Source: Holothuria scabra (Eukaryota; Echinodermata; Holothuroidea; Aspidochirotida; Holothuriidae). From it: a stretch of 64,000 nucleotides of DNA. Shown in pieces: positions 24,541 through 36,509 of this stretch; position 1 is the stretch's first letter, and each line of letters begins with the position of its first letter. The translations under genes and the position numbers were made by a program. Below the pieces are notes generated by a model that worked only from the letters and a program-made list of their open reading frames with translations, was not told the DNA's origin and made no database searches. The stretch is taken from the NCBI GenBank assembly GCA_037179385.1, contig CM074179.1, positions 71,199,683 through 71,263,682 of the forward strand. The letters run 5' to 3'.

Positions 24541-26110
24541 ATGGCGCTGTATCCATTTATACCGCATAAGGATGGTGTGGATGATCTAGGTTCCTTCATG
24601 AAAAAGTGTCATCTTCCAAGTAAGGTGGTTTCTGGAGTTTGTGAAATGGCTGAAATTGTTCTGAAGCAATATATTTTCGAATTTAATTTTTAATTGTTTT
24701 TACAGACATCGGGCACTGCTATCGGAACAAAGATAGAGCCGGCTTTTGCCAACATTTTTATGGCTGAATTTGAAAAATCATTCTTTGCAGGTTGTACTCT
24801 CGTGCCCGAAGTTTTTTGGCGTTATATTGACGATTGTTTTCTTATCTGGTTGCACGGGCAAGATAAATTTCATGAATTTTTGGGCCGCTTAAACTCTTTT
24901 CATGATTCCATAAAGTTTACTGCTGACATTTCACATGATTCTACTAATTTTCGTGATGTAACAATTAAGCTTACAGCTGATGGATCATTAGAAACCGATG
25001 TTTATCGCAAACCAACTGATACCATGCTTTATCTTCCTTCTGATAGTTGCCATCCCGGTCACGTTAAGCGGAGTATTGCCTATAGCCTGAATAAACGTAT
25101 TAATTTCTATTTTTTCTTCCCCCGAACTTGTTGGACGCAGGTGTGCTGAGCTTGCTGCTGCTTTGAATAAACGTGGTCATTCTAAGCGTAAGGTTAAAGC
25201 GGCAATTAATCGTGCTCTCAGAGATTTTTCTCAGTCACACGATCAAGAGGAAGCGCCCTCACATAACGTACCTCTTGTGGTTGAATATCACTCGGGGCTG
25301 CCTAATATTCAAGAGATTCTCGTACGACACCAGTCGTTATTGCATCTTTCTCCGATTATGAAGGAGGTGGTGCCCCATAGACCATTACTATCCTTTAGTC
25401 AGCCTCCAAATTTGGGTCGTTTACTGGCCAAGGCAAAGGTTAACTCAAAGGATCCTAATTTTGGTCCCAGAAATTACTGTGATAGGAAATGCAAATAATG
25501 CAAGAGCCTTGTGAACACCAATAAGGTTACCAGTAAGTCAAGGGGTAGAGTTTATAAAGTGGAGGCTGCTAATGTCAATTGTACCGCTACTTGGGTGGTT
25601 TATTGTATTGGGATGCAATATGTGGAGATGACAACAAATCTTAAAGAACGTATGGCTTATCTTCGTTGTGCCCTTAGGAACAGGGTTAGGTTAGGGAGTG
25701 AGGGGGAGGGTAATGATTTCATGAAGGGTTGTTATAGACTGTACTCTCATCTGGCGGAGCACTCACCTAATGAGTTTAAGTAAATAATTTTACAATCCAT
25801 GGCGCCCCCTACTTTCCCCCCGGATATGTCCGTTAGTTCTAGGAAACTTGTCTTGGATAAGGCACGCAGAAAACTTGGCTCTATTGAGAGATTATGGATG
25901 TGGAACAAACTGGGTACAATATGGCCTGATGGTCTTTACTCTAGTGATGGCCTTGACAGCCAGAACAGAAAGCCGAGGAGACGGCCCTCGCGTGCTGTGT
26001 AATACGACTTTCGTTAATTCCCGTTTTCTCGCTGCTGGCCCGCGTTTCAGCTTTCTTTTCTTCTTTGTGTTCTCTCTCGTCCAGTGCAACGCTTCTGTGT
26101 ATAGATAAGT
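24541..26110 (+). pseudogene. PLE-3, 5'-truncated Penelope-like element, broken
   Basis: Starts inside RT motif A (ALYPFIPHKDG, against ALYSNIPHKDG-like in relatives). An in-frame stop at 24,691 follows, then TSGTAIGTKIEPAFANIFM (motif B), WRYIDDCFLIW (catalytic Asp pair, about 24,825) and TDVYRKPTDTMLYL. A frame change near 25,090 leads to the PLVVEYHSGLP stretch. Next are a stop at 25,497 and a GIY-YIG remnant in which the usual YVGET is YVEMT. The element differs from PLE-1 and PLE-2 in sequence, so three PLE lineages are stacked here. All RT core motifs after A are readable, but it cannot make a full protein. Confidence 0.8.
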
Positions 26111-26377
26111 GGTACCTTATTTAGTTCCGGTCTATTAATTTTCTATTCTTTTTTTATTCCTTGCTTTTTATGTCTATTTGTGTAGAGAGTGTTAGAGTCT
26201 TCTTGTCATTTTGGGTTGTTTTCTTGAGAAAGGCACTGTGTTGCTGAAAATTTGAAATAGATTCATGAAACTACAAGTTGTCTTGTTTAATTTTCATTAA
26301 TGGTTTTACACTGAGTGTTTCTGGTGATGTTCCTGTTTGGACTTACTGCTCATGTTCCTGTTTGGACTTACTGCTCA

Positions 26378-26381
26378 CTCC

Positions 26382-26413
<32 letters not shown>
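26378..26413. repeat. Poly(C)-(CT)n microsatellite
   Basis: A run of C residues followed by about twelve CT units, just 5' of the LINE-C coding remnant. Confidence 0.9.
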
Positions 26414-26416
26414 TTC

Positions 26417-27535
26417 GCAACTTAACGAATTGGAACAATATATTCAAGAAGAAATTGTGTTGGTATTTTTGGCATTCAAGAGGAAAAAATGAAGATTGTA
26501 CCTTAAAGGTAACAACCCTTGCCGAAAAAATTGGAGTTAAGTTGTCACCCACGAATGTCGATCGTTGCCACAGAGTTGGTAATCCAGCTCCTTCCTCCCC
26601 TTTAGCGCCTCGTGGCATCATCGTGAAGTTCACTAATTATGGAATCAGAAATGTATATTTCTACTCTTGTGGCAAAAAGTGTAGGCACCCTTTCAAAACT
26701 GAAACATACACTCACTAGAAGCATTCTCAGGCCCACTTATCAAACACTTGTACTCCCATATCTCACTTACTGTTGCATTATTTGGTCTGGACCAAGCAAG
26801 TATTTATTAAATAAGTTAGGTGTTCTACAGAAAAGAGCAATCAGACATGTCACCTGTTCCAATTCGAGAGATCATACAAACAATTTATTCAAATCCATGA
26901 ATTTACTTAAACTTACTGACCTATTCAAACTACATGCAGCCAGTTTTGTCAACCGTTCTCTACATGAAATGCTTCCAAGCTCACTAAACGCTCTCTTTAC
27001 ACACAACTCATCCATACATTCACATAACACAAGACAAGCTGATCATCTACATACAAGGAAGCATCACAACAATTTGTACAAGAACAGTCTTCATTACCGT
27101 GCCACCACTCTTTGGAATCATCTACCCTCTACTGTTAAGACAAAACCTTCCTAAGCTTCTTTTAGGAAAAATCTTCAAAGGTTCTATATAAGCTTGTATT
27201 AAGCCCATGAATTTGTTTACTATACTGTATTCCTGCCTATTTAGCTTCTTTGTTAAGCCCGAGGGCTGGGTGGTGGTTGGGTTCTAGGACGGATGATGTG
27301 GGATGGTGGGTTGTGTGTCTAATAAGATTTTTCTTTTGTTTTTCCTAGTCTTATCTTCTATCTTCGTGTTTTCTTTATTTATTTTTTTTCTAGGGAGTGT
27401 CACTTCTCGAAAAGCCCTAAAGGGTTTCTAAGTGCACTTCCTTTCACACTCTTTGTTACTTATTTACTTTGTGATACTTGTTTTCAATCTTGTGTTGTGA
27501 TAAACCAAAAATAAATAAATAAATGAAAAATGAAT
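26417..27535 (+). mobile_element. Internally deleted LINE (LINE-C)
   Basis: Plus-strand non-LTR retrotransposon of about 1.1 kb. Its left part encodes an ORF1-like segment (LKVTTLAEKIGVKL, then VDRCHRVG and RGIIVKFTNYGIR). From about 26,645 it jumps to the C-terminal end of ORF2, so endonuclease and RT are missing. The 3' end is an (AATA)n tail at about 27,508-27,530. The ORF2 tail matches those of LINE-A and LINE-B (LQKRAIRHV), so all three belong to one group. Confidence 0.75.
26639..27154 (+). pseudogene. LINE-C ORF2 C-terminal remnant
   Basis: An open frame of about 170 codons reads TLSKLKHTLTRSI, LTYCCIIWSGPSK, LQKRAIRHVTCSNSRDHTN and LWNHLPSTVK before a stop near the family's usual end. 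This is the domain after RT, with no catalytic residues. The start codon is arbitrary because the upstream part of ORF2 has been deleted. Confidence 0.75.
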
Positions 27536-29177
27536 GAATCACTTTCTGGCTTGTATGGATTTTACTAAATCTGGTTATTTATCCCTTTAATTGCCAAATT
27601 TGGCAAAATTGAAAAACGGGATGAACATTTATACCTATACAGTGGCGTCACCGGGGGGAGGGGGGCAGGGGACACGTGCCTCCTTGGAAAATCTCGCCCC
27701 GCCCCCCATGTGCCACCTCAATTGATATTTGAGATTTTCAAATAACGAAAGGTCTTCTGTAGTCAGAGTGTGACTGCAAAATTATTTAAGATTTGATTCT
27801 TCTCCTGACAAGAAAAGCTTAATTTCATGTTCTTCAAATGAAAATATCTCAAAAACACATAGGAAATGCTAATTCCGGTTGTCTGAGGAGTTACGTGTTT
27901 TCAAAATTCTCTGCACACTCTTGACTACGCCGATTGAGGGTGGCGCACAGCTCAAGTAACCGTTCAGCTGACAGAATTAGACCTACATCTTTCCTTGAGA
28001 GAATCACATTTAACTGCCTATTATCTGCTTTCCCCTTCTCTTCTTCTAGTTAAGCCCCACTTCCTCAAAATGTCATCTAAATCGGCTCTTGGCAGTAGTT
28101 TCACAAGATTTGTTACCAATAAAAATCTTACTTGGAGCTGCCCTGAGAGTAATTTTCTTTACCAAAAGTCTTACTTGAAGTTACCCTGGAGGTTATTTTA
28201 AGATCAGTGATAAATAAGAGAATAACCCTTAAATAACCACTTTACTACCTCACAAACCCCCTAACACGCAGGAACTTCCGGGGGTTTCGCCCCTTGACCC
28301 TCACCGGGGCTTTTCCCCTGAGCCCCACCTCGGGCCCTAAGGAGCCACACCAGAGGTCCTAAGGACCAAGGGCTCGTGGACCCACTTGATGGATCTTGCG
28401 CATTGCGCTCGACGGGCGAGTCGGCGCCATGACCGCAGTGTCTGGCGACCCAACTGGTTCTTTATCAAAACTTCTCGTTTTCCCACATTGAGTACGCCTC
28501 TCTGCAAGCGTTCTTTCAACACTCATGTTCTTCAAGTACAATAAAAGCATTCTGTGAGGGCACAAGTAGTCCATGCTTGCTTCAACGGAAAACTTAACAT
28601 CAACTGTAAAGAGTTCTGGGACTCATTTTTTCTGTGTTGGAAAAAAATTTTCATGCATCTATCGGCACCAAATTTATAGCAATTAAACCGGTAGCATTGA
28701 CTAGCTTCACTTTGATGAGTAAGGTCACATTGCCGCACGGGACGTACGAGGCCAGGTGGGGGGGGGGGGAGTCCCCCCGTAAAAAAAACCTTGCTGCATC
28801 GGGCAGACTTCCGTGGCGCAATCGGGCGTAGAATTTGCTCTGGTTGGGCATCTGGAGTCAGACAAAAGTCACCACCCCTTGAAAGAAAGAGTTCCGTAAA
28901 GCCATGTGGTCCACATGAGTAAAATGCTTGGATTAGGTAAAGTCATAAAGTCTTTGTTGGCATATGATCTTGGCCGTATGAGACTCAATTAAAATAGGTA
29001 GGCGTTGGCATTATCTTATACTACGTATGCAGTCCCTTGTTTCAAGTTTTTAATTTTTATGCGTTCTTAACGGATAGTCTGTCTTGTAATTAGACAGGTA
29101 GCACCTTTGTGCTGTGGGTTGGGATTAAACACGGCAGATACTTTGGAGTACTGCTGTGTTAGGTTTCTAAAACCTTT
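27536..29177. other. Intergenic, with hAT-like and GC-rich patches
   Basis: At 27,643 the phrase CAGTGGCGTCACCGGGG looks like a hAT-type terminus, but no matching inverted end or duplication was found. A GC-rich patch at 28,255-28,440 has recurring GGGGTTTCGCCCC and CCCTAAGGA phrases of the kind found inside some DNA transposons. A G-run lies at 28,757-28,769. No coding gene is supported. Confidence 0.35.
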
Positions 29178-29230
29178 AACTAGACACGTTTCGGGTATTT
29201 GTTTTTAGATGTTGAGCTTCATCAGTAGTT
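29178..29230 (-). ncRNA. Isolated hammerhead-ribozyme-like motif
   Basis: The minus strand reads AACTA, CTGATGA, 26 nt, GAAAC, GTGTC, TAGTT. Stem I (AACTA/TAGTT) pairs over five bases. Stem III would be AC/GT with a GT loop and a GTC-type cleavage triplet. The 26-nt stem II region does not fold convincingly. The flanking CCCGAAACG and CTTCATCAG phrasing is that of PLE ends, but no PLE coding sequence is adjacent, so it is probably a relic terminus. Confidence 0.4.
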
Positions 29231-31630
29231 GGACTTTTTAGTTTGTCCTGGTCTTTATTCGATAGAATATTTGCTCTTTTAGAGCGCCTCGATGAGAGAA
29301 TCGAGGGAGCAATCTTCATTCTCCTCATGATTTGTTTCCAGTTCACCGTCATTTTAAGTTAAGCCTACAATTAACTAGGTATTACTTAGTTTGGGTGACC
29401 TCTCAAAGGCTATAACCGGCGATGTCGGAAAATTAGACACAGATTCGGATTTTTCCGATATTAAATGCCAGTGTCTTAGCACTGCATGGTTTTGTTTTAA
29501 CTCTTTGGTTTTTATGCCGAGTATATCGTATCCTCATTGTTTTACTTGAAATGGTCCTGTGAGGACTATGAGGCTTGATATTCTGATTGAAGGACTGGGT
29601 ATAGCTATAAGGTGTCACCCCTTCCTAGAGCTATTTCCGGTAGAGATTTATCGGAGAGGTTAACTGCTAAATCAAGCATAAGGTAATGTTGCCAAACCAT
29701 TGTGTTGAGGTGGAGAAGTTCATTTAATAGAGTTTCTAAACAGGATATTGGCTTCCAACCTTCAGAGGTTGAGTTCTTTACCAACATATTTGGATGAGAC
29801 TATAGCAGAAAACATTAGGGAGGGCGGTGGTGAAGAAAGGGGATAAAAGGCTGGTGTATGTAAAACGAATATCGAAGACGGAAGACCGAAGACGGAAGAC
29901 GGGCGCTGTAATTCAAGGACACCCACCAAGTGTTGGGTGTGCGATATGTGCATCTCGTTCATCGTGTTGGTGTATAGCGCCGAGGATATTTCTTCGGCCT
30001 TTTTTCTTATCGCAAAGTCCGGGGGGGGGGGGGGGTGGATGTGAGACTGCTCACTTGAGCCTTTGTTTACTTTGTCCGTACATTGACTAATTTTGTCGTC
30101 GCAAAAGTCCAACTGGGCGAATATACCACTAATTTGCTTTGGTCTCCATATGCTTCGAAGTGCAATAAACTGCCAATTTGTTTCGATTCAAGTGTAAAAA
30201 ATCTTTGCTGAAATGCAGGTCGAAATTTTATTAAAGTTCTCATGGTGAGAGGTTGGGTCAATGACGTTCGCAAAGGGGACGAAGGTTGGGGTTAGACGAG
30301 GGGGAGAAACACCTCCGGGCTAAGTGGATGCGCCCATAAGGCACGCAACTGTTCTCGTGAGTTTTGATATGTTTTGTTTGATTTGTCCCTCCCTACACTG
30401 CACGGGTCATGTAATGAAAAGTCTTCGTTTTCAATATAACAACAGTCAGAGTAACTTAGGCGACTTCATTTCTTTATATATTTTATTACTTTGAAATTAT
30501 ATTGTAAATGTAATAGAATCAGAATATTCCTTATGAAAATCTTTAAATACACAACAAATTTCATACAGCTCGCAAGAATTTCTTAACGCGGCGTCTCCGT
30601 TTTAGAAATCACGAATTTTACCGTGTATGAGATAGTTAATGGGTCGGAAGGGGGTCAGAATGGTCTGCATGGGCTTCAACGTGTGGTGCACCCATAAATT
30701 TGTAAAAAAAAAAATGCGCAAACGAAAGACGAAAGGTCAATGACGTTTGCATGAGGGACGGGGTTGGGGGATACTGACGAGGTCGACAAAGACTCCCGCA
30801 CTTAGAAGATGAGCCGAAGGCCGTAGCGAAGGTGTAATCTTTGGGGGTGTGGAGATTATCTTTTGCCGACGGATCGAGTAATTGTGACAGAGAATTAGGT
30901 AGGGTACTGAAGAAAGGGGTGTTTCCGTACCCTTTGGAAAATTTTGAACACTGAAACGTACTGTTTGGATTAGTTGCAATCTGACGCGGCCAATGAGCAA
31001 AACTTTTCGTTACTGGCTAGTTTCTAACCCATTATCCCTAACACTTACAAAGAACAAAATCAATTCAATTCTACACAAAACGATCAGCCAATGAGAAAAC
31101 ACTTTGTTTTTGTCAATGTTGATATTGTTTATTTGGATAGTTGAAAAAATGATACCGAAAAAAGCTCAAAATTGTCAATTTTTTACTCAGCCTACAATTT
31201 AAGTATTAGATCATAGAGCAGATTACTTAAGATTGAAGCTTGAACTAGGAAGACTGTGAATTGTCACTGTTTTTCTTATTTCATGCTACGGTTTCTGATG
31301 AAAATTTCATTTTCCCGCAAAACACCATATGAAATAAAATTTTATCAATTTATGTAGAAAGAGTAATACCATGGTATTACCACTTAAAAACGCATTTTTT
31401 TCGGATAGAGATAGGATGAGAAACTTGTTGTTATTTAGGCCTACATTTGGCCAACGAATACACGGGTGAGCGAACTGAGAATGTTCCAAGCTACTAGTAG
31501 TCATCCCGCTGGAGTTGAACCCTCCTTTTCTTCAGCACACTGCACTTCCTTGCGACTCTGTCAATGTCAATTTGAACGGTCACATCTTTTTCACAAGGTA
31601 GAATTATGAGTCCACAAAGTCTGGAGTAAG
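29231..31630. other. Intergenic, no gene supported
   Basis: Contains a short tandem (CGAAGACGGAAGAC, two units, near 29,873), a G-run near 30,021-30,035 and scattered short open frames with no recognisable domain. The phrases CGTTTGCATGAGGGACGG (about 30,743) and CGTTCGCAAAGGGGACGA (about 30,264) are related and may be pieces of one dispersed repeat. Confidence 0.4.
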
Positions 31631-32083
31631 TCATAGATGTACGAAAAACATTTTCTCAATTTTGAGTCTGCTGAAGGTCCGTTGGTTTGTTGTAACGGTG
31701 ACAGGGGCTTTGAGCGTTAATCGAAAAGTTCGATTTGCTACAGCCAGACTCTCCTTGTTGGTTTCACTGGTTTCAATTAACTTAGTTAGTTCATCGCGGG
31801 GACACAATTCTGCTAGAACCTGAAGTTCTGCCATAAGGGCTGATGGGTCTGGTGCATGGGTTGGCGCGAAAAGCGTGGTGATGGAGGGTGCGTCCGATGC
31901 ATCAACTGGTGGTTTTAGACATGAGGACAGAGGCGTCAGGGGACCTAGAAACTGCACTAGGTATTCCCTCATTCGTGATGTGTGGACATCAAGCACCCGT
32001 GACAGGTCTGTCATCAAGTCGCCTTTGCACACAAAAACACCTGTGTGATGTTCTCGGTCACTCCTCGCAGTTTTGATCACCAC
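31631..32083 (-). CDS. Unrecognised open frame, possible exon or TE fragment
   Basis: About 150 codons on the minus strand with protein-like composition, including VFVCKGDLMTDLSRVLDV and a helical stretch ALMAELQVLAELCPRDELTK. It begins next to a 15-base G/C homopolymer and has no convincing splice sites or start, so it could be an exon, a remnant of an unknown element or chance. I recognise no family. Confidence 0.25.
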   Translation of the reverse strand: MVIKTARSDREHHTGVFVCKGDLMTDLSRVLDVHTSRMREYLVQFLGPLTPLSSCLKPPVDASDAPSITTLFAPTHAPDPSALMAELQVLAELCPRDELTKLIETSETNKESLAVANRTFRLTLKAPVTVTTNQRTFSRLKIEKMFFVHL

Positions 32084-32101
32084 GTTGGGGGGGGGGGGGG
32101 G

Positions 32102-32391
32102 TGAAAGACAAGGGATGTCAACACAGGCAAGTTGCCAGTAGAAATAGGCCTACCGAAAATCCTAAAAGAGTATCATATGCAAAGCAACCAGGCGTCAAAA
32201 TATAAATAAGAAGTCAACATTTTTACGCCTGGGCCTATTTAAACACGGTGTCTACCTGTTGAACACCTGGAGTGTCCATATAGTGTTCAAATTCTGAACG
32301 GCTGGTGTTCAAATACTGAACGATACTGAACGATAGCGTTCGATTCATAATTTGAACGAACAATATGTGGCCAGCATTTTAGCCCGGCTTC
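32102..32391. other. Flank of the palindrome
   Basis: Contains several short inverted and direct repeats of GTTCAAAT and CTGAACG type (32,280-32,350). The target TA of the foldback element is at 32,390-32,391. A TATTTAAACAC phrase at about 32,234 recurs just right of the palindrome at 36,510, possibly by chance. Confidence 0.4.
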
Positions 32392-35300
32392 AGATTGAGG
32401 CAAGTGCCACCTGGGATGGTCATTAATGCCACCATCATGTGTTTTTTCGATTCCCTGACATGTCTATAAACAGAAAATTTCAGGTATTTGGGTATCTTCG
32501 GGTGGGTTGGCGAAATATAGCGGGGTATCTGCCAAGAGTTAGGGTGCTGAAAAATCAAAAATATAAGGGGTTGGGGAAAGTAAAATGGCTATAATTTTTC
32601 ATCTAGAAACTCGAGAGTTCCAAACTACCCCTCAAAATACTTGCAAAAAAATTGTTTTTTAGTTGATATACAGATTTTGAGAATCACGTGACTTTTGAGG
32701 TCATTAAAAGTCAAAAAGGTACGAAATTTGACCTTTGGCTTAAATCTTGACTATGCTATTTTAAAATGTAATTGTGTACAGTAAATCGATTCATTTGTCC
32801 TAGTTTGACCTGAAATGATTATATTACATGTCTTCGAACAATTTTAGGCTACTCATGTTCCAGGGTTTGTACTTAGGAAGCACCAGCGTCGAACGAAATG
32901 TAAACTAGTAAAAAATCTGTTAGAAAAACATAGTTTTCCAACCCGGAAATGACAATCTATTCATGGTTAATGAGCGTTACAAGCTGTTCATCATCTCAAA
33001 ATTATTTTTATATCTATTTAAGCATTCCTTGTTATAGCAAATTTATTTATTGCATATCTTCATGTCCATATCGATACCCCTGTCCCTTCTTAATACCTTA
33101 AATGGTGCAAAACAATAGAATGAAATATCAGTACTAATAGCTTCAAATTGGGCAGGAGATTGAGGTAAGTGCCATCTGGAGTGGTCATTATAGTCTATGG
33201 CCCACAGACATCTCACAGGCAACCCTACAACTCTCCGTCGCAATATTATTTGGAAACGTTACGATCCGCTGAACACTAAATCAAGTGGTATTGGTAAATA
33301 TTTTGGGTCTCGCCCGTTTAAAAATGACTGCCAAAAACAAAATGGTGGCAAACATTTTGAATATTTTGTATTGAATAATATAAAGAAAATATTCTTAAAA
33401 AATATTTTTGAGGGATCGACTTTTAAAATTTAGTCATATTTTATGACAAGTATTCCAGAATTAATTTTTGGGACTGTTTTGGTGAGATTCAGGTTAACCA
33501 AGATGGCGGAAAAACAACAAAACGGCTGCCAAACTAAATGAAATATTTCCAAAAAATTGTGAAAAAATGCAAATTTCCACATTCTTCCTAGATACAAGAG
33601 TATTTGTCATTCAATATGTCGGAAATGCACTGAAGAAGTAAAAACAATACAGTAAAAATTCCCCACAAAAATAAGAAAATCATTAAAAAAAATGCAAATA
33701 AATGTCAGAAAATAATCACTAAAAATATATTTCGACTACAAATTTCTAATAACTTGATAGAAAATTGTACATAATTCTCAAAACATGGTTTCTGGTATTT
33801 TATGCAGGACCCCATACTGACCAAGATGGCGGAAACAACAATATGGCCGCCAATAAAACGATCATAATGTATAAAAAATAATAAGAAAAATATTCATTAA
33901 AAATACTTTTGACACAGTTGCCCTTAATTTCTGGCCAGATTTTATGACAAATAATCCTAATTTACTTTTTAAAATACTTCCTTTGGAAATCAGATCAACC
34001 AAAATGGCGGAAAAGCAAAATGGCCGCCGATGCATTAATTATGTTGATATATCATGACGATAGGAAAATAATCATTATAAGTACTTTTGGCACAGGAAAA
34101 CCTAACCTGTGTCCATTTTCTGCTGTAAATATTCACAAAGTATTTTTCTGGACATTTTTTTTAGGATCCAGGTCAACCAAGATGGGAATATAGCAGAATG
34201 GCTGCCAATGTTAAAATTTCAATATATTGTAATAATACAGAAAATAATCCGTAAAAATTACTTTTTTCTGACAGTTGCTCTTTACAAATGGCCATATTTT
34301 ATGTTAAATATTTAACACATTTAAACCTTAAATCTGTCCCAAAATACATTTTCAATGGCTATTAAAGATTATGGACAGACTTTAGGTTTTAATGTGTTAG
34401 ATATATCTTTAGTGATTATTTTCTTTATTATTAAAAAATACGGTAATTATATCACTGACGGCAATTTTACTTCTTCCGCCATCTTGATTGACCTGAATTG
34501 CATCTAAAATGTTTTAAAAACACGTTTCAATTATTTGGCATAAAAGGAGGCCATTTTAAAAGAGCAACTGTCAGAAAAAATATTTTTTACGGATTATTAT
34601 CTCTATTATTATAATTAATTGAAATTTTAAAATTAAGGGCCATTTTGCAATATCCCCCATCTTGGTTGACCTGGATCCTAAAAGAAATGTCCATCAAAAT
34701 ACTTTGTGAATATTTACAACAGAAAATGGACACAGATTAGGTTTTCCTGTGCCAAAAGTACTTTTAATGATCATTTTCCTATCGTCATGGTATATCAACA
34801 TAATTAATGCATCGGCGGCCATTTTGCTTTTCCGCCATTTTGGTTGATCTGATTTCCAAAAGAAGTATTTTAAAAAGTAAATTAGGATTATTTGTCATAA
34901 AATCTGGCCAGAAATTAAGGGCAACTGTGTCAAAAGTATTTTTAATGAATATTTTTCTTATTATTTTTTATACATTATGATCGTTTTATTGGCGGCCATA
35001 TTGTAGTTTCCGCCATCTTGGTCAGTATGGGGTCCTGCATAAAATACCAGAAACCATGTTTTGAGAATTATGTACAATTTTCTATCAAGTTATTAGAAAT
35101 TTGTAGTCGAAATATATTTTTAGTGATTATTTTCTGACATTTATTTGCATTTTTTTTAATGATTTTCTTATTTTTGTGGGGAATTTTTACTGTATTGTTT
35201 TTACTTCTTCAGTGCATTTCCGACATATTGAATGACAAATACTCTTGTTTCTAGGATTGTCAAGTTCCGCCTTTATTTGAAAACATTATTTTACATAATT

Positions 35301-36509
35301 GTGGTTGAGGAATGTGGAAATTTGCATTTTTTCACAATTTTTTGGAAATATTTCATTCAGTTTGGCAGCCATTTTGTTGTTTTTCCGCCATCTTGGTTAA
35401 CCTGAATCTCACCAAAACAGTCCCAAAAATTAATTCTGGAATACTTGTCATAAAATATGACTAAATTTTAAAAGTGGATCCCTCAAAAATATTTTTAAGA
35501 ATATTTTCGTTATTATTATTTAATACAAAATATTCAAAATGTTTGCCACCATTTTGTTTTTGGCAGTCATTTTGAACGGGCGAGACCCAAAATATTTACT
35601 AATACCACTTGATTTAGTGTTCAGCGGATCGTAACGTTTCCAAATAATATTGCGACAGAGAGATGTAGGGTTGCCTGTGAGATGTCTGTGGGCCATAGAC
35701 TATAATGACCACTCCAGATGGCACTTACCTCAATCTCCTGCCCAATTTGAAGCTATTAGTACTGATATTTCATTGTGTTGTTTTGCACCTTTTTAGGTAT
35801 TAAGAAGGGACAGGGGTATCGATATGGATATGTAGATATGCAATAAATAAATTTGCTATAGCGAGGAATGCTTAAATAGATATAAAAATAATTTTGAGAT
35901 GATGAACAGCTTGTAACGCTCATTAACCATGAATAGATTGTCATTTCCGGGTTGGAAAACTATGTTTTTCTAACAGATTTTTTACTAGTTAACATTTCGT
36001 TCGACGCTGGTGCTTCCTAAGTACAAACCCTGGAACATTTGTAGTCTCAAATTGTTTGAAGACATGTAATAATCATTACAGGTCAAACTAGGACAAATGA
36101 ATCGATTTACTGTACACAATTACATTTTAAAATAACATAGTCAAGATTTAAGCCAAAGGTCAAATTTCGTACCTTTTTGACTTTTAATGACCTCAAAAGT
36201 CACTTGATTCTCAAAATCTGTATATCAACTAAAAGACAATTTCTTTGCAAGTATTTTGAGGGGTAGTTTGCAACTCTCGAGTTTCAAGATGAAAAATAAT
36301 AGCCATTTTACTTTCCCCGACCCCTTAATTTTTTTATTTTTCATCACCCTGACTCTTGGCAGATACCCCGTTATATTTCCCCAACCCACCCGAAGATACC
36401 CATATACCTGAAATTTTCTGTTTATAGACATGTCAGGGAATCGAAAAAACACATGATGGTGGCATTAATGACCATCCCAGGTGGCACTTGCCTCAATCTG
36501 AAGCCGGGC
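32392..36509. mobile_element. 4.1-kb foldback-type DNA element (near-perfect palindrome)
   Basis: The left end GCCCGGCTTCAGATTGAGGC is mirrored exactly by the right end, and TA flanks both, as for a TA target duplication. The arms are inverted copies over about 1.9 kb each with few differences. The right arm has an extra segment of about 55 bp near 35,255-35,310. The loop at about 34,300-34,535 holds a second small inverted repeat (TTTAACACATTTAAACC and its reverse). Each arm contains several diverged units with CCAAGATGGCGGAAA followed by ATGGCCGCC. No transposase is encoded. Long inverted repeats carrying internal tandem units are the hallmark of foldback elements. Confidence 0.8.

Noticed and set aside
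24660..24705. Intron in PLE-3 between FEFN and TSGTAIG
   Set aside because: The TTTTTACAG looks like an acceptor, but both sides are already in one frame with normal family spacing; a single stop codon explains the break.
27643..28440. Complete hAT element starting CAGTGGCGTCACC
   Set aside because: No inverted partner end or 8-bp duplication could be found.
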